Source of the DNA: CAYOHP01 sp964403795 [NCBI: uncultured bacterium]
Lineage (GTDB): Bacteria; Muiribacteriota; UBA6191; CAZXTJ01
Assembly (NCBI GenBank): GCA_964403795.1
Contig: CAYOHP010000055.1
Location: forward strand, 1-16,336
DNA: 16,336 bases
Direction: 5' to 3'
Part shown: piece after piece, positions 1 to 6,360 of the stretch
How the letters are laid out: the number at the start of each line of letters is the position of its first letter
Position numbering within the stretch: the first letter of the stretch is position 1
Notes under the pieces: generated by a model
What the model saw: only the letters and a program-made list of their open reading frames with translations
Databases searched by the model: none
What the model was told of the DNA's origin: nothing
Made by a program: the position numbers and the translations under genes

Positions 1-1294
1 TCGGGTCCTTCCCCTCGATCCAGTTGTGGACGAACTCGTGGAGGCATGCATGGGAGTTGTTGTGCCCGATCGGGAAGATCTGCACCTTGGGCGGCGGCGC
101 GCTCCAGAGTCCCGCGGTGTTGGGCCCCTGGGTCTGGGCGTTCTCGAAGACCAGGCTCACGTCGTTGCGGGCCGCGTTCTTCGGCAGGAACCGCAGCGCC
201 TGGGCCATGGTCGCCTGCTGCTCGGGCGTGAGCTGTCCCTGGACGCTGATCCCGAAGGTCGACGGGTTGTTGGGGTCGACGGCCGGGGTCCCATCGGGAT
301 TGGGACTCGGGGTGGCGGTAGGCGTGGGGGTGGTGGAAGGCGTGGGCGAGGGGGTCGGCGTGGTTCCCCCGTTCCCGGACGTGGTCGGGGTCGTTCCGCC
401 GGTACTCCCGGTGCCGTTCCCGTTGTTGTTCCCGGTCAGGTCCGGGACGTTCTCCGGATTGGGTGAGCCTCCGGTCCCGTTGCCGCCGTTGCCGGACTGC
501 CGCTCCCGCTCCTGCTCGGCCTTGATGCGGTCGATCTCCGACTGGACCTGGTCCCGGGCCCGCTGTTCGTTGCCGGCCCGTTCCATCTCCCCGGCGATCA
601 CGGTGCCGGCACCGCCTCGGGGAGCGATCAGGTAGTCGGAGTCCCCGGTGACGTCCATGAAGCCCTTTTCCCGGGCGATCTGCTCCATGATCGAGTACCA
701 CTCGGGGGGAAGGTCGTCGACGGTCGAGGACGACTTGATCGTCAGTCCCGGCTCCAGGTTGATCTGGTGGCCCTGGTCGTCCAGGGTGATCCCCTGGGCT
801 GCCAGCTTCGCCTTGAGTTCCTGGTAGAGCCAGGAGAGTTCCCCTCCCAGCACGCTCGCCTTGTTGATCTCGACCACCTTGCGGGCGGGGCGGACCTCCG
901 GCAGTTCCGGCAGGGGGGAGGGGGTCGGGGGCGCGGTCCCCGAATCGGTACGACCGCTCCCGTCGCCGGTGTTCGGACTCGGGCTGGCGGTCGGGGCCGG
1001 GGAACCGCCGTTCCCGCTCCCGCCGGTTCCGGTGCCGCTGATGTCGGTGGCGTTGGGGGTAGGGACCGGGGTCGGGGTGGGGGCCGGAGTAGGGGTGGGA
1101 TTGGGTGTGGCCGTGGCCGGGGGCTGGGCACTCGGGGCCGTGGGGAAGGGGCTGCCCAGGTTCGTCGGAATGGGGATCCCGGACAGGGTAGGCGTGGCGG
1201 AAGGAGTCGGGGTCTGGGCGAATCCGATCTGGGTCAGGAAGAGCAGCGAGACGGCCCCGACCAGCGACCGCAGAACCGACTTCAAGCGTGACAC
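1..1294 (-). CDS. Secreted Thr/Pro-linker protein with HExxH zinc-protease-like motif (3' end cut by window)
   Basis: The frame is open without a stop from the GTG at 1294 to the window edge (431 residues seen). Residues 1-26 look like a Sec signal peptide: basic start, hydrophobic core, cut near FAQ. Two low-complexity linkers rich in Thr, Pro, Gly and Asn (about 27-127 and 264-345) separate a mixed alpha/beta segment (about 128-263, ending in a charged, probably coiled stretch) from a C-terminal domain. The last visible residues contain H419-E-F-V-H423 followed by N-W-I-E-G. HExxH is the zinc-binding and catalytic motif of many metallopeptidases; the third ligand would lie beyond the edge, so activity is inferred. 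TTG at 1285 is an alternative start, and neither start has a strong ribosome binding site. I do not recognise the family. It is probably periplasmic, surface-exposed or secreted. It lies 196 bp downstream of another exported protein on the same strand. Confidence 0.72.
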   Translation of the reverse strand, partial: MSRLKSVLRSLVGAVSLLFLTQIGFAQTPTPSATPTLSGIPIPTNLGSPFPTAPSAQPPATATPNPTPTPAPTPTPVPTPNATDISGTGTGGSGNGGSPAPTASPSPNTGDGSGRTDSGTAPPTPSPLPELPEVRPARKVVEINKASVLGGELSWLYQELKAKLAAQGITLDDQGHQINLEPGLTIKSSSTVDDLPPEWYSIMEQIAREKGFMDVTGDSDYLIAPRGGAGTVIAGEMERAGNEQRARDQVQSEIDRIKAEQERERQSGNGGNGTGGSPNPENVPDLTGNNNGNGTGSTGGTTPTTSGNGGTTPTPSPTPSTTPTPTATPSPNPDGTPAVDPNNPSTFGISVQGQLTPEQQATMAQALRFLPKNAARNDVSLVFENAQTQGPNTAGLWSAPPPKVQIFPIGHNNSHACLHEFVHNWIEGKDP

Positions 1295-1490
1295 CGACTT
1301 TCGCCTCGGCCGGCTCCCGGGGCCACCCGGTTCCCGGCCGATCGACCGGCCGGACGGACGGATCCCCCGGGGTTCACCCGGTCCCGAGGAATAGGACGCA
1401 ACCCTTCCTTGCCAGGATAGAGGACGGGGCCGACTTTTTTCGCGTCCCGGAACCATGCAGGCGGGGCGGGGGCCGGACCCGGGGGGGCGA
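1295..1490. other. Gap between two minus-strand genes, with a GC-rich hairpin
   Basis: This 196-bp gap separates the stop of the upstream gene (1491) from the GTG at 1294. On either strand, 1334-1353 forms a 7-bp perfect stem (CCGGCCG/CGGCCGG) around a 6-nt loop, about 40 nt upstream of the GTG. No T-tract follows it, so it is not a classical terminator. A run of six T on the plus strand lies near 1434-1439. I see no convincing -35/-10 pair. Confidence 0.4.
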
Positions 1491-2831
1491 TCAGTCCCCG
1501 TTGACGACCCGGTCCCACACGCCCACGGCGGGAGGGGCTTCCCCGGGGGGCAGGCGGTCGAGCTGGTTCACCGAGTCGCGCAGCTGGTAGTACATGCGGG
1601 CTGCGTACCAGTTCCGGTCCCGGGTCGCCATCATCGCCAGCTTCTTGCAGATGGAGTCGACCATCGGCTGGTAGGGGACGATGTCGAGGCCCTCGAGGTC
1701 CGACTTCGAGGGATCCTTCTTCTTCACCCGGGTGGTGAAGTACCGGATCACCATGTTGAGGAAGGTCCACTGCTTATATCCCCGGTCGAGTTCGGTCAGG
1801 GCCCGCTCGATCACGTCCTGGCGGTACTCCACGAAGCGGCGGGCCCGCTTCTCCTGGTCGCTCCCGGTGGCCTCGTTGGCCTTGCGGTAGAGCCGTCCGA
1901 TCTTGGCCAGCTTCCACAGCACCGGCAGCTTCACCGCGATCCAGTTCACGGTCCAGTTGCCGAACCAGACCAGGGCGCCGGTGGCGGCGATGGTACCGAG
2001 GAAGGTGCCGCCCCCCGGGATCAGGGCAGCGGCCACCGCCCCGCCCACGGTGGCGCCCAGCGCCTTCATCCCGCCGGTGACGCCGGCGAAGATGATGGCC
2101 AGCGTGAAGTGCTTCACCAGGCCCCGGGGGGTGACGGTCTCCTTGAGCTTGTCCTTGAAGCTCTTGTGGGCCTCGTCCTGGAAGGCCGCATAGGTGATGG
2201 CCCCGGCCTCGCCCGAGAGGAAGTTCGGCAGCTCCTTGACGCCGAGTTCCAGGGCGTGGCCGGCCACCTCGGTATTGAAGCCGGCGAGCGCCTCCAGGGC
2301 CTGCACCGCCAGCGACGACAGGGCGATGACCCCGGCGGTCTGGGCGGCGTTGCGCACGATCTCGCCGAAGAGCTCGTGGGTCAGGATGGTCAGGTCGAGC
2401 TGGATCGCCAGGGTGTACTCGTCGCCGTCCTTGGCGATGGGGGCCATCACGAAGTCGGTCGAGATCGACCCGTTGGAGGAGGCGACCACGCTCTCCCCGT
2501 CCTCGAGCTGGCGGTCGAGCCGTTCCCGCATCCCGGCCGTGGGCACCTTGACCTTCACGGTCCCCGAGAAGTCGAAGAGCATGCGCTCCTGGGCGTCCAG
2601 CATCGAGAAGGTCATGCGCAGGTCGATGCGCTCCGACCGGCTGGCCCGGGTGACGATGGCCTGGAACACCTTGCCGAGGCCGTTGTAGAGCTTCTCGGCG
2701 AGCTTGCCCGAGATCCCCTGGTGGGGGTCGGCGGGGACCTCGGCGGCGGTGGCGACACCCAGCGGGGCGAGCCCCAGGGCCAGTACGGCGAGGAGCGGAG
2801 CGAAGGGCTTCCGGAGCGAGGCGAGGGCCAC
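1491..2831 (-). CDS. Exported hypothetical protein with glycine-rich hydrophobic segments
   Basis: This is a 446-residue protein from the GTG at 2831, which has GGAGG five nt upstream. An in-frame ATG at 2864 has no ribosome binding site and overlaps a likely -10 box, so the GTG is preferred. Residues 1-30 form a signal peptide (RK, then a Leu/Ala/Val core ending ATAA). Residues about 166-184 are hydrophobic. Residues about 242-300 are a long hydrophobic stretch full of small residues (GG, GGG, GxxxG spacing), like a membrane hairpin or glycine-zipper region. The C-terminal 140 residues are charged, helical and rich in Arg, Lys and Tyr. I do not recognise the family. The layout (signal peptide, soluble N-terminal half, Gly-rich membrane-like region, charged tail) would suit an envelope protein with a membrane-inserting region, but no function can be assigned. 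The next gene on this strand also encodes an exported protein. Confidence 0.75.
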   Translation of the reverse strand: MALASLRKPFAPLLAVLALGLAPLGVATAAEVPADPHQGISGKLAEKLYNGLGKVFQAIVTRASRSERIDLRMTFSMLDAQERMLFDFSGTVKVKVPTAGMRERLDRQLEDGESVVASSNGSISTDFVMAPIAKDGDEYTLAIQLDLTILTHELFGEIVRNAAQTAGVIALSSLAVQALEALAGFNTEVAGHALELGVKELPNFLSGEAGAITYAAFQDEAHKSFKDKLKETVTPRGLVKHFTLAIIFAGVTGGMKALGATVGGAVAAALIPGGGTFLGTIAATGALVWFGNWTVNWIAVKLPVLWKLAKIGRLYRKANEATGSDQEKRARRFVEYRQDVIERALTELDRGYKQWTFLNMVIRYFTTRVKKKDPSKSDLEGLDIVPYQPMVDSICKKLAMMATRDRNWYAARMYYQLRDSVNQLDRLPPGEAPPAVGVWDRVVNGD

Positions 2832-2836
2832 GGCGA

Positions 2837-2841
2837 CCTCC
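2837..2841 (-). promoter_or_regulatory. Ribosome binding site deciding a GTG start
   Basis: GGAGG sits five nt before the GTG at 2831 on the minus strand. The competing ATG at 2864 is preceded by CCCCAGA with no Shine-Dalgarno match. This makes the shorter exported protein the better gene model. Confidence 0.6.
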
Positions 2842-2862
2842 AAGGCGATCGGGTCGCTCGCC

Positions 2863-2890
2863 ATTCTGGGGAATCGTAGGGATCCGTCAA
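2863..2890 (-). promoter_or_regulatory. Predicted sigma-70-type promoter for the exported protein
   Basis: On the minus strand TTGACG (2890-2885) is separated by 16 nt from CAGAAT (2868-2863, 4 of 6 matches to TATAAT). Transcription would start near 2856, leaving a leader of about 25 nt that contains the GGAGG ribosome binding site and the GTG at 2831. The -10 box overlaps the ATG at 2864, which would therefore not be in the transcript. The element lies in the gap to the divergent gatA. Confidence 0.45.
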
Positions 2891-2926
2891 GCCCGGATCT
2901 CCGATGGGATAGACTCGGCGACCACC

Positions 2927-4414
2927 ATGGATCCCACCTCCGGTCCGACCGAACTCCTCGAGGGAGGAGCCGTCCGCCTCGCCGATCGGGTCCGGCGCGG
3001 CGAGGTCTCTGCCCGGGAGGTGGCGGAGGCGGCTCTGGCCCGGATCGAGGCCGAGGACCCGGCCCTGGGGGCCTTCCTGCATGTGACCCGGGAGCGGGCC
3101 CTGGCCGCCGCCGACGAGGTCGACCGCAAGCGTGCCCGGGGCGAGGACCCGGGACCGCTCGCCGGGGTCCCCCTGGCCATCAAGGACAACATGGCCCTGT
3201 CCGGGGAGCCGACCACCTGCGCCAGCCGGATCCTCGAAGGGTACCGCCCGGTCTTCGACGCCACCGCGGTCCGCCGCCTCCTCGACGCCGGGGCCGTCCC
3301 GGTGGGGAAGACCAACCTCGACGAGTTCGCCATGGGCTCGTCCAACGAGAACTCGGCCTTCCACCCCTGTCGCAACCCCTGGGACCGGACCCGGGTGCCG
3401 GGCGGCTCGTCCGGGGGCTCGGCGGCGGCGGTGGCGGCCCGCATGGCCCCGATCTCGCTGGGCTCCGACACCGGGGGGTCGATCCGGCTCCCCGCCAGCT
3501 TCTGCGGCGTCCTCGGTCTGAAGCCGACCTACGGTGCGGTGAGCCGCTACGGCCTGGTGGCCTTCGCCTCCAGCCTCGACCAGATCGGCCCCATGGCCAC
3601 CGACGCGGCGGACCTGGCCAGGGTCCTCTCGGTGCTGGTGGGCCGGGACCCCTCCGACGCCCCCTCGCTCGAGTTCCCCGACCCGGGACGCATCGAGCGC
3701 GGGCTCGGGGACGGCGTCCGGGGACTCCGCATCGGGGTGGTCGAGGAGATGTTCGGGGCCGGCCTCCAGCCCGGGGTGGAGGCCGCGGTCCGGGCTTCCC
3801 TGGCAGCCCTCGAGGCCGCCGGGGCCGAGCTCCGCCCGGTACGCCTCCCCCATACCCGCTACGGGGTCCCGACCTACTACATCGTGGCCTCGGCCGAGGC
3901 GAGCTCGAACCTGGCCCGCTACGACGGGGTCCGCTACGGCCTGCGGGCCCCGACCACCGGGGACATCCACGACCTCTACCGGGCCACCCGGAAGGCCGGC
4001 TTCGGGTCCGAGGTGAAGCGCCGCATCATCCTGGGGACCTTCGTGCTCTCCAGCGGGTACCACGATGCCTGGTACCAGAAGGCCCAGCGGGTGCGGACCC
4101 TGCTCCGCCGGGAGGTCGAGGCGGTCCTCGACGAAGTCGACGTCCTGGCGGGGCCGACCTGTCCGACCCCGGCCTTCCCGATCGGGGAGCGCAGCGAGGA
4201 TCCCCTGGCGATGTACCTTACCGATGTGTGCACCATCGTCGCCAACCTGGCGGGCATCCCGGGGCTCTCCATCCCGGTCGGCTTCACCGGTCCCGGCCGT
4301 CTTCCCGTCGGCCTGCAGGTGCTGGGGAAGGCCTTTTCGGAGCCCACCCTGCTCCGGGTAGCCAGGACCCTCGAAGCCACCGGCGCCCCGGGCCGGGAGA
4401 GGCCCCCGCGATGA
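2927..4414 (+). CDS. gatA: Asp/Glu-tRNA(Asn/Gln) amidotransferase subunit A
   Basis: This 495-residue protein is a typical full-length GatA of the amidase-signature family. GatA releases ammonia from glutamine (or asparagine) for GatB, which converts Glu-tRNA(Gln) or Asp-tRNA(Asn) to the cognate amide in the cytoplasm. The Ser-cisSer-Lys triad is visible: Lys86 in AIKDN, the cis-serine Ser161 in PGGSSGGS, and the nucleophile Ser185 in SDTGGSIR. GatA-type context such as KPTYGAVSRYGLVAFASSLD and the late PTCPTPAFPIGE segment support GatA over a generic amidase. The ATG at 2927 has no clear ribosome binding site; a weak -10-like TAGACT at 2910-2915 could give a very short leader. gatC and gatB are not adjacent, so they must be elsewhere, which is common. 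The stop overlaps the next start (ATGA), suggesting coupling. Confidence 0.95.
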   Translation: MDPTSGPTELLEGGAVRLADRVRRGEVSAREVAEAALARIEAEDPALGAFLHVTRERALAAADEVDRKRARGEDPGPLAGVPLAIKDNMALSGEPTTCASRILEGYRPVFDATAVRRLLDAGAVPVGKTNLDEFAMGSSNENSAFHPCRNPWDRTRVPGGSSGGSAAAVAARMAPISLGSDTGGSIRLPASFCGVLGLKPTYGAVSRYGLVAFASSLDQIGPMATDAADLARVLSVLVGRDPSDAPSLEFPDPGRIERGLGDGVRGLRIGVVEEMFGAGLQPGVEAAVRASLAALEAAGAELRPVRLPHTRYGVPTYYIVASAEASSNLARYDGVRYGLRAPTTGDIHDLYRATRKAGFGSEVKRRIILGTFVLSSGYHDAWYQKAQRVRTLLRREVEAVLDEVDVLAGPTCPTPAFPIGERSEDPLAMYLTDVCTIVANLAGIPGLSIPVGFTGPGRLPVGLQVLGKAFSEPTLLRVARTLEATGAPGRERPPR

Positions 4415-5037
4415 CCCGGTCGGTTCCGTCCCGGGCACCGGATGCCGACCTGGCCCGGCTCACCCAGGGCTGGGGTCCCTTCCGCACCATCGTGCGTCTC
4501 CACCCGGACCGCCTCGAGTTCGAGACCCGGGGACCGTTCGGCCACCGCATCACCACGGTCGGCTTCGAGTCGGTCGAAGGGACGACCCAGGGCCGGATCC
4601 TGCCCCAGAGGTTCCTGGCCTCATGGTTCCTGCTCTCCAGCGTCGCCATGCTCGCTTCCCTGGGATGGCTGGCCGGCTGGCCGCTCTCGGGCGGACTCGC
4701 CTTCACTTGCCTGGTCGGGCTCGGGCTGTCGGCAGCCGCGGTCCGGGCCGGGTGGTTCGACGTGCATGCTTTCCTCACCACCGGTGGGCGCACCCTACCG
4801 GTCTGGTCCGAGGTCCCGAGCCGAAGGGACGTGGAAGCCTTCTTCTCGGTGGCCGCCCGCACTCGCGCCCGGTTCCTGGGTCTCGATGCCGCGGCGGGCG
4901 CGAATTCCCTCGCCGACACCGAGGCGCTTGGCGAGGGGACCGGGGACGGGTACGGTGAGGATCTGGATCCGGCCGACGAGCCGGGCGAGTCCGGCCCCGA
5001 GGTCGACGGGCCCCCCGGCCCGCGCTGGATCCACTGA
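4411..5037 (+). CDS. Small membrane protein resembling a bacterial PH-like domain split by a TM hairpin
   Basis: This 208-residue protein starts at an ATG that overlaps the gatA stop (ATGA), with a GGGAGAGG purine run upstream. Residues 22-57 look like beta strands (RTIVRLHPDRLEFETRG, then ITTVGFESVEG). Residues about 68-90 and 93-114 are two closely spaced membrane segments. Residues 115-152 return to strand and helix (WFDVHAFLTTGGRTLPVW, then a Val/Ala/Phe helix). The tail 160-208 is acidic, Gly/Pro-rich and probably disordered. This order (half a beta sheet, membrane hairpin, remaining strands and a final helix) is typical of bacterial PH-like (YcxB/bPH) membrane proteins, but I see no diagnostic motif, so the family is an inference. 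The overlap with gatA suggests co-expression rather than shared function. Confidence 0.75.
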   Translation: MTRSVPSRAPDADLARLTQGWGPFRTIVRLHPDRLEFETRGPFGHRITTVGFESVEGTTQGRILPQRFLASWFLLSSVAMLASLGWLAGWPLSGGLAFTCLVGLGLSAAAVRAGWFDVHAFLTTGGRTLPVWSEVPSRRDVEAFFSVAARTRARFLGLDAAAGANSLADTEALGEGTGDGYGEDLDPADEPGESGPEVDGPPGPRWIH

Positions 5038-5090
5038 GGGACTGTGAAGACTTCCCCGGAGGGGAGATCTTCCCAGTCTCCGATCCCTCA
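5035..5090 (+). terminator. Two-tier hairpin spanning the stop codon, possible terminator or attenuator
   Basis: The inner stem pairs 5041-5057 with 5061-5077 around a GGA loop (CTTCCCC against GGGGAGATC and onward), with two mismatches and one G-T pair. An outer perfect 7-bp arm, TGAGGGA (5035-5041) with TCCCTCA (5084-5090), includes the TGA stop codon and shares base 5041 with the inner stem. No T-tract follows, so simple intrinsic termination is uncertain. It ends 15 nt before the cinA ATG, just upstream of its GGGAGG ribosome binding site. Confidence 0.45.
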
Positions 5091-5105
5091 GTAGCGGGAG
5101 GATCC

Positions 5106-6359
5106 ATGGAGCTGCCGATCGCCAAGGTCCCACCGGAAGCGGTGCTGATCGCCGTCGGCGACGAGCTGGTGCTGGGTGCCAGCCAGGACACCAACTCGCG
5201 GTTCGCGGCCCAGTTGTTCACCACCCTCGGGCTGCCGGTGCGCGGCTTCCAGGTCGTTCGCGACGAGGTCGAGGACATCGTCCGGGCGGTCAAGAAGGGG
5301 TTGATGGAAGCCGAGGTCGTGGTCCTCTCCGGTGGTCTCGGGCCGACCGGCGACGACGTCACGCGCGAGGCGGTGGCGCGGGCGGTAGGCGTCGAGCTCC
5401 TGGAGCGCCCGGAACTCCTGGCCGGGATCGAGGCCAAGTTCCGGGCCCGGGGGCGGGCCATGCCGGAGGCCAATCGCCAACAGGCCCGGATCCCGGCCGG
5501 GGCCGAGGCCATCGACAATCCCCTCGGCACCGCACCCGGCATCCTGATCCACCGCGGCAGCCGGATGATCGTGAGCCTGCCCGGGGTCCCCTTCGAGTTC
5601 TGCAACATGCTCGAGGCAACCGTGCTCCCGGCGATCCAGGCGAAGTACGGGACCCAGCTCGCACCCACCTCGACCCGGACCCTCCTGGTCACCGGCGTCT
5701 CCGAGAGCGCTCTCGACGCCCGGATCCGTCGCTTCATGGACCCCACCGCCAACCCGCGCCTGGGCATCAACGCCAAGGAGGGGGCCCTCACCCTCCGCAT
5801 GGTGGCCTCGGCCCCGGATCCGGGGAGGGCGGACGCCATCCTCGACGGCTTCGAGGCCGAGCTGCGCGACCTCTTGGGGCCGGACGCCTGCCTGGGCCAC
5901 CCGGGCACGCCCGAGGAGGCGCTCCGCGATCTCCCCGGCTTCGCGACGGTGGCCGTGGCGGATGCCGTCACCGGGGGAAGCTTGGCGGCCCGTCTCCTGG
6001 AGGCCGGGATCGAGGTCCACGGCTGGGTGGGGCGGCCTTCAGGGCTGCGCCGGGAACTGCCGGCGCTGGCCGAGGACGCCGGTGCGGTCGAGGCGGCCGC
6101 AGCCGCCGCGGCCAGGGCCGGGGTCGAAGCAGGTCTCGCCCTGTGGCCGGGGGAGGCGGGCTTCCTGTTCGTGGCCGCCGCCATCGGGGAGGCTGCCTAC
6201 GAGCGGGTCGTCGTCCCCTCCGAGAGTCCCGAGGTGAACCGGTGGCGGTGCGAGGCGGTGGTCCTCGACCTGGCCCGGCGACTCGGACAAGGGTTGCCGG
6301 CTCCCGAGGACGCCGAACTCGAGGCGCTCGCCGCCTTGGCCGAGGAGCCGGCCGGATAG
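5106..6359 (+). CDS. cinA: CinA-family protein: intact N-terminal MoCF-like domain, degenerate C-terminal amidase domain
   Basis: This 417-residue protein has the usual CinA length. The N-terminal MoCF-biosynthesis-like domain is well conserved: GDELVLG (18-24) with DTN after it, SGGLGPTGDDVT (75-86), GTAPG (141-145) and LPGVP (158-162). This domain is linked to ADP-ribose pyrophosphatase activity in CinA proteins. The middle segment NPRLGINAKEGALTLRM (216-232) is also typical. The C-terminal PncC-like domain (about 279-400), which in relatives deamidates nicotinamide mononucleotide, is degenerate. The usual AESCTGG reads ADAVTGG (285-291), so the catalytic Ser is Ala287, and the conserved YSNEAK region is not recognisable. 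Amidase activity is therefore probably lost. GGGAGG lies four nt before the ATG. It is convergent with the cyclase gene, one nt apart, with no terminator between. Confidence 0.9.
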   Translation: MELPIAKVPPEAVLIAVGDELVLGASQDTNSRFAAQLFTTLGLPVRGFQVVRDEVEDIVRAVKKGLMEAEVVVLSGGLGPTGDDVTREAVARAVGVELLERPELLAGIEAKFRARGRAMPEANRQQARIPAGAEAIDNPLGTAPGILIHRGSRMIVSLPGVPFEFCNMLEATVLPAIQAKYGTQLAPTSTRTLLVTGVSESALDARIRRFMDPTANPRLGINAKEGALTLRMVASAPDPGRADAILDGFEAELRDLLGPDACLGHPGTPEEALRDLPGFATVAVADAVTGGSLAARLLEAGIEVHGWVGRPSGLRRELPALAEDAGAVEAAAAAAARAGVEAGLALWPGEAGFLFVAAAIGEAAYERVVVPSESPEVNRWRCEAVVLDLARRLGQGLPAPEDAELEALAALAEEPAG

Positions 6360-6360
6360 C

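Noticed and set aside
300-1130. Repetitive-looking DNA suggesting tandem repeats or a CRISPR array
   Set aside because: The repeats are irregular Thr-Pro and Gly-Asn codon runs in a coding frame, with no constant repeat unit or spacers.
24-1394. Plus-strand open frames opposite the HEFVH protein
   Set aside because: They are Gly/Val/Arg-rich reflections of the Thr/Pro linkers; the minus-strand frame has a signal peptide, structured segments and no stop.
2831-2864. ATG at 2864 as start of the exported protein
   Set aside because: It lacks a ribosome binding site and lies within a likely -10 box; the GTG at 2831 has GGAGG at five nt.
5106-6359. Competence locus based on cinA
   Set aside because: No recA, dprA or com genes are nearby, and CinA is mainly a pyridine-nucleotide or ADP-ribose enzyme family.
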